Below, piece after piece: positions 27,397-36,736 of a stretch of DNA of 64,000 nucleotides. Every line of letters begins with the position of its first letter. Position 1 is the stretch's first letter. A program made the position numbers and the translations under genes. Under the pieces are notes generated by a model that did not search any database, was not told where the DNA came from, and was given only the letters and a program-made list of their open reading frames with translations. The stretch is from Lentisphaera profundi (GTDB lineage: Bacteria; Verrucomicrobiota; Lentisphaeria; Lentisphaerales; Lentisphaeraceae): positions 1,550,001 to 1,614,000 of the forward strand of contig NZ_CP117811.1 of NCBI RefSeq assembly GCF_028728065.1, given 5' to 3'.

Positions 27397-29100
27397 TTAC
27401 GATGAGCAGCTATAATGGGATATCCCGCCGCTATTGAAATACTCTTTAGGTCTTAAATGGTAAAACTTATCCTCCACCTCTTGTGATTGCTCTTCATAGG
27501 GATTGATGAGCACTTGTTGAAGCTCTTTGACGAGGGAGTAATCCCCCTGTGCAGCTTGTTCATAGGCTGGAACTACTAACCATTCACGCCAGGTGTATTT
27601 TGGGTTAGTTAGTTTCATTTTCTTGGTTAGGGTACTTAGGTCCTCACTAGAACTTACTAGCTTACGCCAAGTATTTAACCAAGTTTGCCATTGCTCATCA
27701 AGTTCTGGAGATGTTTTACTATAGAAGCTCTTTCGTAATGCTGAAACATCTTCGGGTATATGTGATAACTCACGGAAAAACAAGGTGTAATCCACGTTTG
27801 TATTAATCATGAGTACCACTAATTGATTAAATAATTCTGGTTCAATTTTAGTAAGCCCCAGTTTGTCTGCCCACATTTTCTCAATTTGTTTTTCCATTTC
27901 TGCTGGGAAGTCATGTCTTACTTGATCGAGCTCTTCTAGCGCTTTGGTATCTTCTTCCAGAAGAGGACGCAGGGCAGAACAAAACATATGGAAATTCTTT
28001 TCTGCTGCAGTGGGTTGATTAAAGAATTCAAAGTGATTTCCTCCACCAGTCCAAGGCTGGAACTCAGGATCAAATATTTCACAATAACCAAATGGCCCAT
28101 AGTCGAGTGTAAAGCCACCAGCGGAGCAGTTATCACTATTGAAATTGCCTTGGCAATAACCAACGCGAAGCCAATTGGACACCAATACGCTAAGACGCTT
28201 ACGAAATTGTTTGGCTAACTCAATGACTTGATCAGCAAAAACAAGTTTTTGATCGATGTCTTCTTTGTATTCTCTTGCAATCAAATGCGTAACAATCATA
28301 CGCAATTCTTCTAAGGCGTTTGGATGAGCATGACTGCGTGCACGGCGGGCAAATAATTCTAGTTGACCAACTCGTAAAAATGAGGGGGCCACACGGGTTG
28401 AAATAGCCACCGGATTCTCAACATGGATATCGGGATTAGCAGTGGCTGAATCCTGGGAATACCAAGGTCGGGTAACGGTTTCTGATTTTGATACGTATAA
28501 AGTCAACGATCGCGACGTGGGTACACCTAGGGCATGCATATATTCTTGAGCGAGAAATTCTCTAACACTTGAGCGCAGGACTGCACGACCATCAGCTCCA
28601 CGACAGTAAGGTGTAGGTCCACTACCTTTTAATTGCATTTCCCAGCGTTTATTATTTGCTACTATTTCAATTACAGAGATCGCTCGTCCATCACCATATC
28701 CATTACCTGTACGAAAAGGACATTGCTGGGTGTATTCTGTGCCGTAAATTGAGAGTGCATAGCCCGTTGCCCAGCCAAAGTTGCGCATAGGTGGACGCGC
28801 GGCCGACATATCACCGGAAAAAATCTGACTAAATTCTTTATTGAGGGCCATTTCATCGCTGAGTCCTAGCTCATTAAAGAGAGTACTGCTATGACTGACA
28901 TATTCTGGTGCTGGCAGAGGCGTGGGAGTGACGGGTACGAAATGACCAGAGAAAACTTGGCGTGGGTCGTGATTTTCACCATCTTGCTTAGCATCTGGGT
29001 CGGCATTTAAATTCTCCAGCAAAGAATAATCTACCAAGTTAATAAAATCATCGAAAGTACTTACGAGTGCTTGATTTGAGGACTTAGATGGAGCTGTCAT
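27397..29100 (-). CDS. selO: Protein adenylyltransferase SelO (YdiU)
   Basis: SelO pseudokinase, which transfers AMP to serine, threonine or tyrosine of target proteins and is linked to redox stress. Family blocks are present: [48 protein letters not shown]-like [15 protein letters not shown], and the active-site block [19 protein letters not shown] followed by DYGPFG (about residues 315-335). Its 567 residues are of normal length with a longer N-terminus. The C-terminus ends in CSS followed by TAA, the cysteine-type tail seen in many bacterial SelO proteins. It is a single gene on the minus strand. Confidence 0.95.
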   Translation of the reverse strand: MTAPSKSSNQALVSTFDDFINLVDYSLLENLNADPDAKQDGENHDPRQVFSGHFVPVTPTPLPAPEYVSHSSTLFNELGLSDEMALNKEFSQIFSGDMSAARPPMRNFGWATGYALSIYGTEYTQQCPFRTGNGYGDGRAISVIEIVANNKRWEMQLKGSGPTPYCRGADGRAVLRSSVREFLAQEYMHALGVPTSRSLTLYVSKSETVTRPWYSQDSATANPDIHVENPVAISTRVAPSFLRVGQLELFARRARSHAHPNALEELRMIVTHLIAREYKEDIDQKLVFADQVIELAKQFRKRLSVLVSNWLRVGYCQGNFNSDNCSAGGFTLDYGPFGYCEIFDPEFQPWTGGGNHFEFFNQPTAAEKNFHMFCSALRPLLEEDTKALEELDQVRHDFPAEMEKQIEKMWADKLGLTKIEPELFNQLVVLMINTNVDYTLFFRELSHIPEDVSALRKSFYSKTSPELDEQWQTWLNTWRKLVSSSEDLSTLTKKMKLTNPKYTWREWLVVPAYEQAAQGDYSLVKELQQVLINPYEEQSQEVEDKFYHLRPKEYFNSGGISHYSCSS

Positions 29101-29373
29101 ACGGGTTAAAACCTCTAGTTGATGGTGGAATTTAAATGCTATATTTATCGGCTAATTTTTATTTTGTGAACTTATATCTTCGCTCAACAAGTTCAATAAG
29201 TTTAGTCGCTACGTTCCCATTTTAATTATTGAGATAAGCTTATCTGAGATGCAATGAAAGAATACTTCGCTAGTAGCCCACGACACAATGCAGAAAAAAG
29301 GACGCTTAGCTGTCCAATCTTTGATTACTTATGTGTTATAGCTAATAATGAAAACAAAAATCGGGAAAATTTT

Positions 29374-30573
29374 ATGTATAAGTTCTTACTTCTTTGTAGC
29401 TTATTAATGACGCAAGGCATACTATCGGCAGAAGATTATATATTGTCTGGTAAGATTATGGATACGGATGATAATTGGCTAAATGAGGCAAAAGTCACTT
29501 TGTCGCCACTCAAGATTGAAACATATTCTAATGCCAATGGTGAGTTTACTCTTAAATTTAGTCTTGATAAACCACTCGCATCTAAGAAAAGAAATTTCAT
29601 TGCAAGTTTAAAAATAGAGCGGGCAGGGCATGTCGCCCAAAGTATTAGAATACGCTCAATGAGCTTCTTTGCTAAGCCACTTGAAGTAAAGCTATCACCT
29701 GAAGCCGTGGATAGTAGTTTACTCGGTTTCAGAACAGATATGGATCCTACAAATTCTATTATTGGAAAAAGAACGGGAAGAGAAGCCGACTTTTATATTT
29801 ATATTCCTGAATCGGTAAAGAAAATTCGAGCGGCACTCTATATTTCCATGCATGGCATGGGAGATATAAGCAAACCCATTTTGAAACAGTTTGCCGAAGA
29901 TGAGCAGCTGGCACTTGTGGGAATGAATGGTGATCCCATTAAGCGCGGGATCAATAATGTAGAACTCATTAATGAACATATTGAAAAATTAGCTGAATTA
30001 TCTGGACACCCCGAATTAACAACTGCACCAATCATGACTTTCGGTCATTCAAATGGAACAGGATTTGCGGCGAGTTTCCCCCGTGATTGGCATCAAAGAA
30101 CTATTGCATGGGTTGCATTTCATCCAGGTTATAGTGGTTACCTTCAGTTTCCCAATACCGAGAAAGTACCGTCTATGGTAATGTGTGGAACGATTGATAA
30201 ATACCTGCTAAATGCTCGCCAAGATGAGACCGTTGCACAGATGCGTAAAGAAAAAAATGCGGCGATGAATGTGATGATGGAAGGTGGCGTAGGGCATGGA
30301 CCTGCAGATCAAGATGCCACTTGGATTTTTATTAGAGATTTTCTTAAAGCTGCAATGGATTTTCGTTTAAACGAAGATGGCACGCTAAAACCTGTTGTTA
30401 TAGAGCAGGGCTGGCTCGGTGCAAGATACGATTTAGAGAAAGGCGGGCGTCAAGATTTGATCATTGCACCCTACGCTGACTTTAAAGGTGATAAATCGAC
30501 GGCTAACTGGTTTCCAAGTGAATCCTTTGCCAAAGCTTGGCAGACCTATGGTAAACGAGAAGTCAAGAAATAA
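29374..30573 (+). CDS. Secreted alpha/beta-hydrolase esterase with CarboxypepD-like domain
   Basis: Exported protein, 399 residues from the preferred start. A signal peptide (MYKFLLLCSLLMTQGILSA) is followed by a carboxypeptidase-regulatory-like beta domain (residues 22-110: LSGKIMDTDDNWLNEAKVTL). A hydrolase domain of the PHB-depolymerase/feruloyl-esterase type comes next, with an oxyanion segment LYISMHGMGD, the nucleophile elbow FGHSNGTGFA and a late GVGHGPADQD histidine. The frame is open upstream to an ATG at 29254, but the ATG at 29374 has GGGAAAA upstream and starts the signal peptide. The substrate is unknown; polysaccharide-bound esters are possible. Confidence 0.82.
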   Translation: MYKFLLLCSLLMTQGILSAEDYILSGKIMDTDDNWLNEAKVTLSPLKIETYSNANGEFTLKFSLDKPLASKKRNFIASLKIERAGHVAQSIRIRSMSFFAKPLEVKLSPEAVDSSLLGFRTDMDPTNSIIGKRTGREADFYIYIPESVKKIRAALYISMHGMGDISKPILKQFAEDEQLALVGMNGDPIKRGINNVELINEHIEKLAELSGHPELTTAPIMTFGHSNGTGFAASFPRDWHQRTIAWVAFHPGYSGYLQFPNTEKVPSMVMCGTIDKYLLNARQDETVAQMRKEKNAAMNVMMEGGVGHGPADQDATWIFIRDFLKAAMDFRLNEDGTLKPVVIEQGWLGARYDLEKGGRQDLIIAPYADFKGDKSTANWFPSESFAKAWQTYGKREVKK

Positions 30574-30582
30574 AGCTCATGC

Positions 30583-30632
30583 TTCGCTTGCTTGGATAAT
30601 TGACTAGGTCTTAAAGATCCTTAGCAAGCGAA
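30583..30632. terminator. Inverted repeat between convergent genes, probable terminator
   Basis: TTCGCTTGCT (30583) pairs perfectly with AGCAAGCGAA (30623) across a 30-nt loop, between the ends of two convergent genes. There is no strong T run. Confidence 0.45.
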
Positions 30633-30653
30633 CTATAAGAATACTTGGAGTCA

Positions 30654-31274
30654 TCACTTTGTTGCAAGTTGCTTCTTTTTTGAATGATAGAGGTAAGTTT
30701 TAGCAATGAATTTTTTTATTTCAGCCTCGGAAAGACTGTTATTTATCTGCTCGCGATAAGAAATGTAAGGTGAGTATTTAGAGTTTTTATTTAACTCATC
30801 AATTCTGAGTGTTTTGCATTTTATACCCATCTTGTGGAGTAAGTTCTTTAAACGATTAATGCGCAAGTCAGCAGGTTTTAACTTACATGCGGAACTGACA
30901 CAATTTTTAGAACTATTGGGAATAAGGTCTTCTTTGGTGTAGTGAAGCTCAAGTGTTAATCGGGGTTTTAACTTTTCATATAGCGAATTTTCAAAAGTAG
31001 AAGAAGTAAACTCTCCCATTTCAGATACTTTGAAATGAGAATCTCTTGATAATTGGTCCTTGGTCAGGACTAGGATTTTTTGATCTTTCTCGCTTTTTAT
31101 TTCAACAAGATTGCCATCTATAGAAGTGATTTCACCTTTAATATTTTCACCTGAATCCATTACTAAAGTCAATTTTTTGCTTGTCGGCTCGGTAGACTTG
31201 GCACGTTTACTAAATCCAGTTGTGACTTTATACATGGAAAAAAGAACAAATATAATTACAAAAAATCTAATCAT
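30654..31274 (-). CDS. Unknown exported or membrane-anchored protein
   Basis: A 206-residue protein that I do not recognise. It begins with a hydrophobic segment (FFVIIFVLFSMYKV) that could be a signal peptide or anchor. Residues 30-75 read like a small beta domain (LTLVMDSGENIKGEITSIDG, then VEIKSEKDQKILVLT), similar in rhythm to SHD1-like or other sheet domains. The C-terminal half is basic with two cysteines (NCVSSACK). The gene is preceded by a gap of about 140 bp and convergent to the esterase gene. No function is proposed. Confidence 0.65.
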   Translation of the reverse strand: MIRFFVIIFVLFSMYKVTTGFSKRAKSTEPTSKKLTLVMDSGENIKGEITSIDGNLVEIKSEKDQKILVLTKDQLSRDSHFKVSEMGEFTSSTFENSLYEKLKPRLTLELHYTKEDLIPNSSKNCVSSACKLKPADLRINRLKNLLHKMGIKCKTLRIDELNKNSKYSPYISYREQINNSLSEAEIKKFIAKTYLYHSKKKQLATK

Positions 31275-31417
31275 TTCTCATCTACTTTAATTTAAAATTA
31301 TCTACTCAGCAAATAGATATACTTTCGTCAATTAATTCAAGTCTCTATAAAATAGCGACTTGAAAATATGAGGTTTTTATTTAGGTCTACTATGAGTTCC
31401 TAATGGTGCTTAGTTAC

Positions 31418-31951
31418 TCATTGTTTTTGCATAAATAGAGTTAATTCGGCTACGGTGAAACCAAACTTTTTTAAATAGGAGCGATTGATTAAGACGCCAT
31501 CATTCATCAGAAACATCCAATCATCGAATTTGATTCTGTAAGTTGTATCACTGACTGGCAGATCCATTTCATAGACCCAGCGCATAGCATTACCTTCCAC
31601 AGTGGCTTCAGCATCCCCTAGTATATCGCTTGCACTTGCTAGATATTGTTTGTTGTCAATCTTAGTTATTGTCCAAGTACGTTGCTGAGTTTCGCCGTCA
31701 TAATAGATAAAGTCTTCTTTGAGCGTACCGACATTTCCTTGCCAAGAGCCGATCATACTTACATCAAAGCGCCGAATAACCTTCCCACTACGGTCCTGCA
31801 CTATACCCCAAGCTTTTATGGGTCCGGTAAAATATTCTTGTAAGTCTAGTTTGGGTTCAGAGTTTTTATAAGCCTGTAGTTTAGATGAACTGGAACAGCT
31901 TATCAATAAAATAGCTATAAGGATAATTAAGAATGATTTAACGAGTTTCAT
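31418..31951 (-). CDS. DUF3833 family lipoprotein
   Basis: Lipoprotein of 177 residues with a lipobox (ILLISCSSSS). The DUF3833 pattern is visible: LDLQEYFTGPIKAWGIVQDR, RRFDVSMIGSW, FIYYDGETQQRTWTI and GVLINRSYLKKFGF. DUF3833 genes are often found beside photolyase and ChrR/RpoE light-stress genes in marine bacteria. Here a photolyase gene lies just upstream on the same strand. The fold is lipocalin-like by family description, and the exact function is unknown. Confidence 0.88.
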   Translation of the reverse strand: MKLVKSFLIILIAILLISCSSSSKLQAYKNSEPKLDLQEYFTGPIKAWGIVQDRSGKVIRRFDVSMIGSWQGNVGTLKEDFIYYDGETQQRTWTITKIDNKQYLASASDILGDAEATVEGNAMRWVYEMDLPVSDTTYRIKFDDWMFLMNDGVLINRSYLKKFGFTVAELTLFMQKQ

Positions 31952-32063
31952 GTGTACTATCTCCTAAAGAATAAGTATTTGAATATTGAAATTTAATAAC
32001 GAGACTTTACCTCTAAATGAGCCTGAGACGGTGCTTAAGGATTGACTTGATTTTAACTGGATT

Positions 32064-33611
32064 CTAATACGACTTAGATTTCGGACCTGCGGAATTCTGC
32101 GCTATGAATTTTTCTGCATCTTCAATCAAGAGTTGTTTTTTCTCAGCAGACATTTTCTCAAGATTTCTGAGTGGCATAAAAAGACGGTGGTTATTTTTTA
32201 ATTTATCTTTATTTCTATCTAAAAAATACCAATATAAATAATTGAATGGACAAGCATCTTCACCACTCTTTTCTTTTACTTTATAGGAACAATTCTTGCA
32301 GAAATCGGACATTTTATTTATGTAGTTCCCACTTGCTGCATAGGGTTTAGTCGCTAATAAACCACCATCCGCATAGAGCGCCATACCATAAGTATTGGGG
32401 AGCTCCACCCACTCATAGGCATCATCGTATACGGCTAGGTACCATTCATGGACCTGTATGGGATTAATTCCCATAAGCAAGGCTAGGTTACCTGTGACCA
32501 TGAGTCGTTGTATATGATGAGAATAGGCTGTTTCCATTGTTTGTTTGACTACTTTACTGACGCAGTTCATTCGCGTTTTCCCACTCCAATAGAAGTCAGG
32601 TAAACTCCTATTGGCATTGAAGTGATTGCTTTCTAAATAATCGGGCATTTTGAGCCAATAAATACCGCGTATATACTCCCTCCAACCAATGACTTGCCTA
32701 ATGAAGCCTTCGATTGAGTAGAGGATTTCATTATTATCAATAGGGATTTTTAAAACTCGCTCACAAACTTCCCTTGAGGTGAGCAACCCACAATTTATGA
32801 GATGGGAAATCCTGCTATGAAAAAGCAGTTTTTCGCCATCAACCATAGCATCTTGGTAAGTTCCAAAATGCGGTATGAGTTCCACTGCAAAAAATTCCAA
32901 ACACTCTAAGGCTTGTTCACGATTGATACATTCTTGAAAATTATCAATCGAACCAAAACGATTGTCAAAATACTTTTCAAGTAATGTGATAACTTCCTTG
33001 GTAATTGCATCCGGAGGAAATAGAGGGCGCTGTGGAATAGCGTACTTACTGTCGTAGCGATTCCGGTTTTTAGAATCAAAATTCCATTTCCCACCTAGGG
33101 GCTTTCCTTGCTCCATGAGATAGGAGGTATTTTTTCTCATGAAGCGATAAAAATTCTCCATCAGTAGATTGTTTTTATCCTTGGCGTAATCGGCAAATTC
33201 ATCTTTACTCAAGTAAAAACGCTTATCGGAATAGATTTTCACTGGTATCTCGAGCTGCTCTTCCCAAGTTAAAATTTCTTGCTGAAGTCGGTATTCACCC
33301 AGTTCGGTAATATGCAGACAATCAAATTTTCCTTGATCAATTAAAAAACGTAAATTATCTTGAAAACTCTGCAGATTATCGCTATCATCTAACTTATAAT
33401 AACGCGTCTTGAAACCTTGTTTTTTTAGATCCTGTTCAAAATGGCGCATTGCCGAAAATAGAAAAAGAAGCTTTCTTTTATGATGGGGCAGGGCATCGGC
33501 CTCTTGTTTAACCTCCATCATAACAATGAGGTCATTTTCGTAGTTACAATTCTCTAGACTCGCCAAGCTTAAGCTCAGCTGATCTCCAAATATAAGTCTT
33601 ATTGATTTCAT
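32064..33611 (-). CDS. phrB: Iron-sulfur (6-4) photolyase, FeS-BCP/PhrB family
   Basis: Bacterial cryptochrome/photolyase with a 4Fe-4S cluster that repairs (6-4) photoproducts with light. Cys350, Cys438, Cys441 and Cys454 fall at exactly the positions reported for the cluster ligands of Agrobacterium PhrB. The antenna domain opens with IRLIFGDQLSLSL. The FAD-binding half holds FIRQVIGWREYIRGIYW, HHIQRLMVTGNLALLMG and DAYEWVELPNTYGM. Its 515 residues are of normal length. The gene is on the same strand as the fasciclin-SOUL gene upstream and the DUF3833 gene downstream, forming a probable light-stress group. Confidence 0.95.
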   Translation of the reverse strand: MKSIRLIFGDQLSLSLASLENCNYENDLIVMMEVKQEADALPHHKRKLLFLFSAMRHFEQDLKKQGFKTRYYKLDDSDNLQSFQDNLRFLIDQGKFDCLHITELGEYRLQQEILTWEEQLEIPVKIYSDKRFYLSKDEFADYAKDKNNLLMENFYRFMRKNTSYLMEQGKPLGGKWNFDSKNRNRYDSKYAIPQRPLFPPDAITKEVITLLEKYFDNRFGSIDNFQECINREQALECLEFFAVELIPHFGTYQDAMVDGEKLLFHSRISHLINCGLLTSREVCERVLKIPIDNNEILYSIEGFIRQVIGWREYIRGIYWLKMPDYLESNHFNANRSLPDFYWSGKTRMNCVSKVVKQTMETAYSHHIQRLMVTGNLALLMGINPIQVHEWYLAVYDDAYEWVELPNTYGMALYADGGLLATKPYAASGNYINKMSDFCKNCSYKVKEKSGEDACPFNYLYWYFLDRNKDKLKNNHRLFMPLRNLEKMSAEKKQLLIEDAEKFIAQNSAGPKSKSY

Positions 33612-33661
33612 TATTAAATGGACCCGTTCAGTACTGATAGAAATTTTCGGTCATCTGGAAA

Positions 33662-34978
33662 CTACTGTTTTTTAATGGGGAGCTGAACTTCCCAGAAACG
33701 TTTCGAAGCGGGGATCATAGGGCTATTATAAGCTAATAAGCGAACTTCACCAGCTGATGTATAGGATGGGTTCTCTAAGAGCCAAGCATCAATTTGAGCG
33801 ATAGCATCTTTAATCAGTTCACTTGATTCACGACCACTTAAACCAATGCTCACATAATCTTGGGCCACTTCATCTACTACCGCGACACCAGAATTTAGCA
33901 GACCTGCTGTACCGATATTTTTATCTCCATAAAGAAAAGCCATGCTCTGTCGCTGGCCAGTAGTTTTATCGATCTGCATTTCTACGGGTGCAGTCATTGA
34001 GATTTTATTATTCTTAATATGTCCAAAGAGCTTCATGAAGGATAAACTTTGACCCTTTGAACTCTGCAGTTTGGCTGATCGGTAAGCGGGATATTGCTTA
34101 ACTATGAGCTTGTTTAAAGGACCTGGAGCAGGGAATCCACGGGGTAGGTCTGCCTCTAGAATAACCTTGAATTCATATTGACTCTTTTTTATGGGCTTAG
34201 AACTCTGGTGAATAGGATTAGTTAATTCTGCATAAACTTTGTCTAAAGAACTGCGCAATAACCAAGCGTTTGATCTTGCATCATCACTACGGCTCACTTT
34301 TTCCAAAGTCTGAGTAAGTTCAGTTGCTAAATTTTTACTGATATCATCTGAATTAAAATGACTCAGGCTTTGGGCACAAAGTTCATAGATTGCTGCACAG
34401 GCTTGGAGTTCACCCTTGTTAAATAAGGGAACACCTTGAGCAATGGAGAATTCGATTAGTTGGCGCATTTTAAGCGAATTACTGAGTTCTACAGTAGGTA
34501 AAATAACTGTATCTAAAATATGGATCACACCATTACTTGCCTTTATATCAGTGGCAATGAGATTGACTCCAGAAATATTGAGTTGACCCTTATTAAATGT
34601 CACAGGCATGGATTGTCCTTGTAGATTAATGAGGCTCTGACTAGCGACCAATTGACGCGCATCTAATGATCCAGAGATGACATGAGCCTTTAAAATTGCA
34701 ATGAGCTTATCGCGGTTGTCTTCTTGCAATAAACTTTCCACTGTACCTAAAGGCAGTTTTCCAAAGGCTTCATCATTTGGTGCCAGAACCGTGAAGGGAC
34801 CTGGTTTGTTGAGTACCTCAGCTAAATCAGCTTGCTTGAGAGCTGCAATGAGAATTTTGAATTGTTTAGCGGATTGTGCAGTATCGACGATATTAGCTAG
34901 TTGACTTCCTCCCATTAATGAAGCACTCAATTGAGTCAATAGAATTAAACTAAGTATGAGAGTGAAGTATTTTTTCAT
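33662..34978 (-). CDS. Exported fasciclin-SOUL fusion protein
   Basis: Exported protein of 438 residues with an unusual domain pair. After a signal peptide (MKKYFTLILSLILLTQLSAS), residues 25-165 form a fasciclin (FAS1) domain: NIVDTAQSAKQFKILIAAL, GPFTVLAPNDEAFGKLP and GVIHILDTVILP. A helical linker follows, and residues 265-438 form a SOUL/HBP heme-binding domain: FKVILEADLPRGFPAPGP, MKLFGHIKNNKISMTAPVEM and GEVRLLAYNSPMIP. FAS1 domains mediate adhesion, and SOUL domains bind heme or porphyrin. Periplasmic porphyrin handling linked to light stress is an inference from the photolyase next door. A tandem AAAACGTTC pair lies about 60 bp upstream. Confidence 0.88.
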   Translation of the reverse strand: MKKYFTLILSLILLTQLSASLMGGSQLANIVDTAQSAKQFKILIAALKQADLAEVLNKPGPFTVLAPNDEAFGKLPLGTVESLLQEDNRDKLIAILKAHVISGSLDARQLVASQSLINLQGQSMPVTFNKGQLNISGVNLIATDIKASNGVIHILDTVILPTVELSNSLKMRQLIEFSIAQGVPLFNKGELQACAAIYELCAQSLSHFNSDDISKNLATELTQTLEKVSRSDDARSNAWLLRSSLDKVYAELTNPIHQSSKPIKKSQYEFKVILEADLPRGFPAPGPLNKLIVKQYPAYRSAKLQSSKGQSLSFMKLFGHIKNNKISMTAPVEMQIDKTTGQRQSMAFLYGDKNIGTAGLLNSGVAVVDEVAQDYVSIGLSGRESSELIKDAIAQIDAWLLENPSYTSAGEVRLLAYNSPMIPASKRFWEVQLPIKKQ

Positions 34979-35346
34979 GCGGCCATCCTTGTTTTGTAAA
35001 CAGGCTTTTTTGTTCAGTAGTTAAGACTTAAATACACAAAACGTTCAAAACGTTCATATTTGATCTTATACCACTTTTTTAGTTAAACCTAATACTTTTA
35101 CAATTTTAATGATAACAAAACTTCAGTTAAAGATAAATGATCGGCTATGTGCTGAAAGCAGCATTTACTAGTAGCTGAAATATTTAGAGCCATTATGAAA
35201 GAACCTTTATATGCAAATTTAAAAAAGTCTTAGAAACGAGAAGACAATAGTACAGATTACATAAGATCCGACATTAAGTTATACATAAGATATATTATGC
35301 GACATTATTAACCTTTAGATAAAAGTGCTCATGACTTAAGTTAGGC
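34979..35346. other. Intergenic, 368 bp, no gene seen
   Basis: AT-rich DNA upstream of the fasciclin-SOUL gene, holding its promoter region. Besides the AAAACGTTC tandem pair, ACATAAGAT followed by GACATTA occurs twice between 35258 and 35308 with different spacing. No ORF or RNA was recognised. Confidence 0.5.
35038..35055. promoter_or_regulatory. Tandem AAAACGTTC pair, candidate operator
   Basis: Two perfect 9-bp copies back to back (35038-35046, 35047-35055), each containing the palindrome AACGTT. They lie 60-77 bp upstream of the fasciclin-SOUL start, and the regulator is unknown. Confidence 0.35.
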
Positions 35347-36198
35347 TTAAGAAAAAATTATCGTTCTACCCTTGTAAACAATAATGCGATCAGCCGCGTG
35401 GGCTTTAACTGCATTGGTCAAAACTCGATTTTCCATATCGCGACCTTTGCGAACCATATCATCCGCCGAATAAGCATGGCTGACTCGAACGGTGACTTGA
35501 TCAATGATGGGTCCCATATCGAGTTCTTCATTGGCGTAATGACTGGTTGAACCAATGAGTTTAACACCTTTGGCGTAAGCTTGGTGATAAGGTTTAGCAC
35601 CCTTGAAAGCCGGTAAAAAACCATGATGAACATTAATGATTTTATTGGGATAAGCCTGAATCAGTATTGGCGTCAAAATTTGCATGTAACGTGCCATGGC
35701 AATGAAGTCAATCTTTTGCTCTTTGAATAAATCAACTGCGATTTGATCCGCTTGTTCACGATTATCTTTATTTCTAGGAATATGAAAATAAGGGACACCA
35801 AAGTGCTCGGCAGTCGCTTTTAAGTCGGGATGATTACTCACAATTAAAGCAATATCCACATCAAGCTCGCCATATTTGTGCTTGAGTAAGAGGTCGTACA
35901 GGCAGTGATCATACTTTGAAACCATAATCGCCAAGCGCTTTTTCTGATCTTTAAAACTCAAAGTCCAGTTAAAACCAATGAGTTCCGACTTTTCTTTTAA
36001 ACGATTTTCAAGAAGTTCACGTTCACAATTGAGCTCTGAACAATCGAATTTAACATACATAAAGAACTGGCTATCAAGATCTTCACGATGCTGTTGAGCA
36101 TCAATAATATTAGCGGAACAATCGGCTAATATTTGGCAAACTTCGGCGACAATTCCCTTGCGATCGGGACAGCTAATTTTGAGTACGGCACTAGACAT
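35347..36198 (-). CDS. purU: Formyltetrahydrofolate deformylase PurU
   Basis: Hydrolyses 10-formyl-tetrahydrofolate to formate and tetrahydrofolate, balancing one-carbon pools. The N-terminal ACT domain (residues 1-85) opens with LKISCPDRKGIVAEVCQIL. The C-terminal formyl-transferase-like domain carries AIMVSKYDHCLYDLL, NVHHGFLPAFKGAKPYHQAY with the catalytic histidine, and LDMGPIIDQ with the catalytic aspartate. Its 283 residues are of normal length. It is followed downstream on the same strand by non-coding DNA and preceded by the DUF423 gene, with which it may be co-transcribed (65 bp gap). Confidence 0.96.
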   Translation of the reverse strand: MSSAVLKISCPDRKGIVAEVCQILADCSANIIDAQQHREDLDSQFFMYVKFDCSELNCERELLENRLKEKSELIGFNWTLSFKDQKKRLAIMVSKYDHCLYDLLLKHKYGELDVDIALIVSNHPDLKATAEHFGVPYFHIPRNKDNREQADQIAVDLFKEQKIDFIAMARYMQILTPILIQAYPNKIINVHHGFLPAFKGAKPYHQAYAKGVKLIGSTSHYANEELDMGPIIDQVTVRVSHAYSADDMVRKGRDMENRVLTNAVKAHAADRIIVYKGRTIIFS

Positions 36199-36263
36199 GA
36201 GATTTCCTAAAATTTTAATTCTTAAACTTTAATCCTTAATCAGCAAGAGGCTAGTTAATCGCC

Positions 36264-36641
36264 CTATTCTTTTAGCTCATTTCCGTCTTTTGCTTGCCAG
36301 GCTTTAATAAATAGCAAAATATAGGAAAGCATCATTGCGAGTCCACCAAAGGGAACGATAGCACCTAAAAAACGTGGTGCACCTAGAGCCATGGCATAGA
36401 GTCCTCCAGAGAAAACGATAAAGCCAAATAAATTGAGATACATAATGCTTCTTTGCTTATATAAAGCGAGAAACAACATCAGGCCAGTAGTGAACATGTG
36501 ATAACGATTGGCTTTCTCAAACCAATCTAACTGAGGCTGTTCCAATTTTAATGCATGGGCGCCAAAAGCCCCAATCAGTATGCAAAGAAAGCCCATAATT
36601 GATGCAATCCTCAGCGCCAGTGGATCTTGTAGATTTTTCAT
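36264..36641 (-). CDS. DUF423 family membrane protein (YgdD-like)
   Basis: Small inner-membrane protein of 125 residues with four hydrophobic segments. Family features are visible: IGAFGAHALK, FEKANRYHMFTTGLML and FSGGLYAMALGAPRFLGAIVPFGGLAMM. The function of DUF423 is unknown. It is divergent from rimO and lies 65 bp upstream of purU on the same strand. Confidence 0.93.
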   Translation of the reverse strand: MKNLQDPLALRIASIMGFLCILIGAFGAHALKLEQPQLDWFEKANRYHMFTTGLMLFLALYKQRSIMYLNLFGFIVFSGGLYAMALGAPRFLGAIVPFGGLAMMLSYILLFIKAWQAKDGNELKE

Positions 36642-36736
36642 TTTGTCATCTCATTGGTTTTATTTCGTGTTTAAGAGCTTGTATTTTTCGATAAAATCAA
36701 TACTCTGTCAGCAAATTAATTTAAAGGAAATAACTT

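Noticed and set aside
29254-29373. Longer N-terminus of the secreted esterase
   Set aside because: The 40 extra residues precede an obvious signal peptide with its own ribosome-binding site at 29374.
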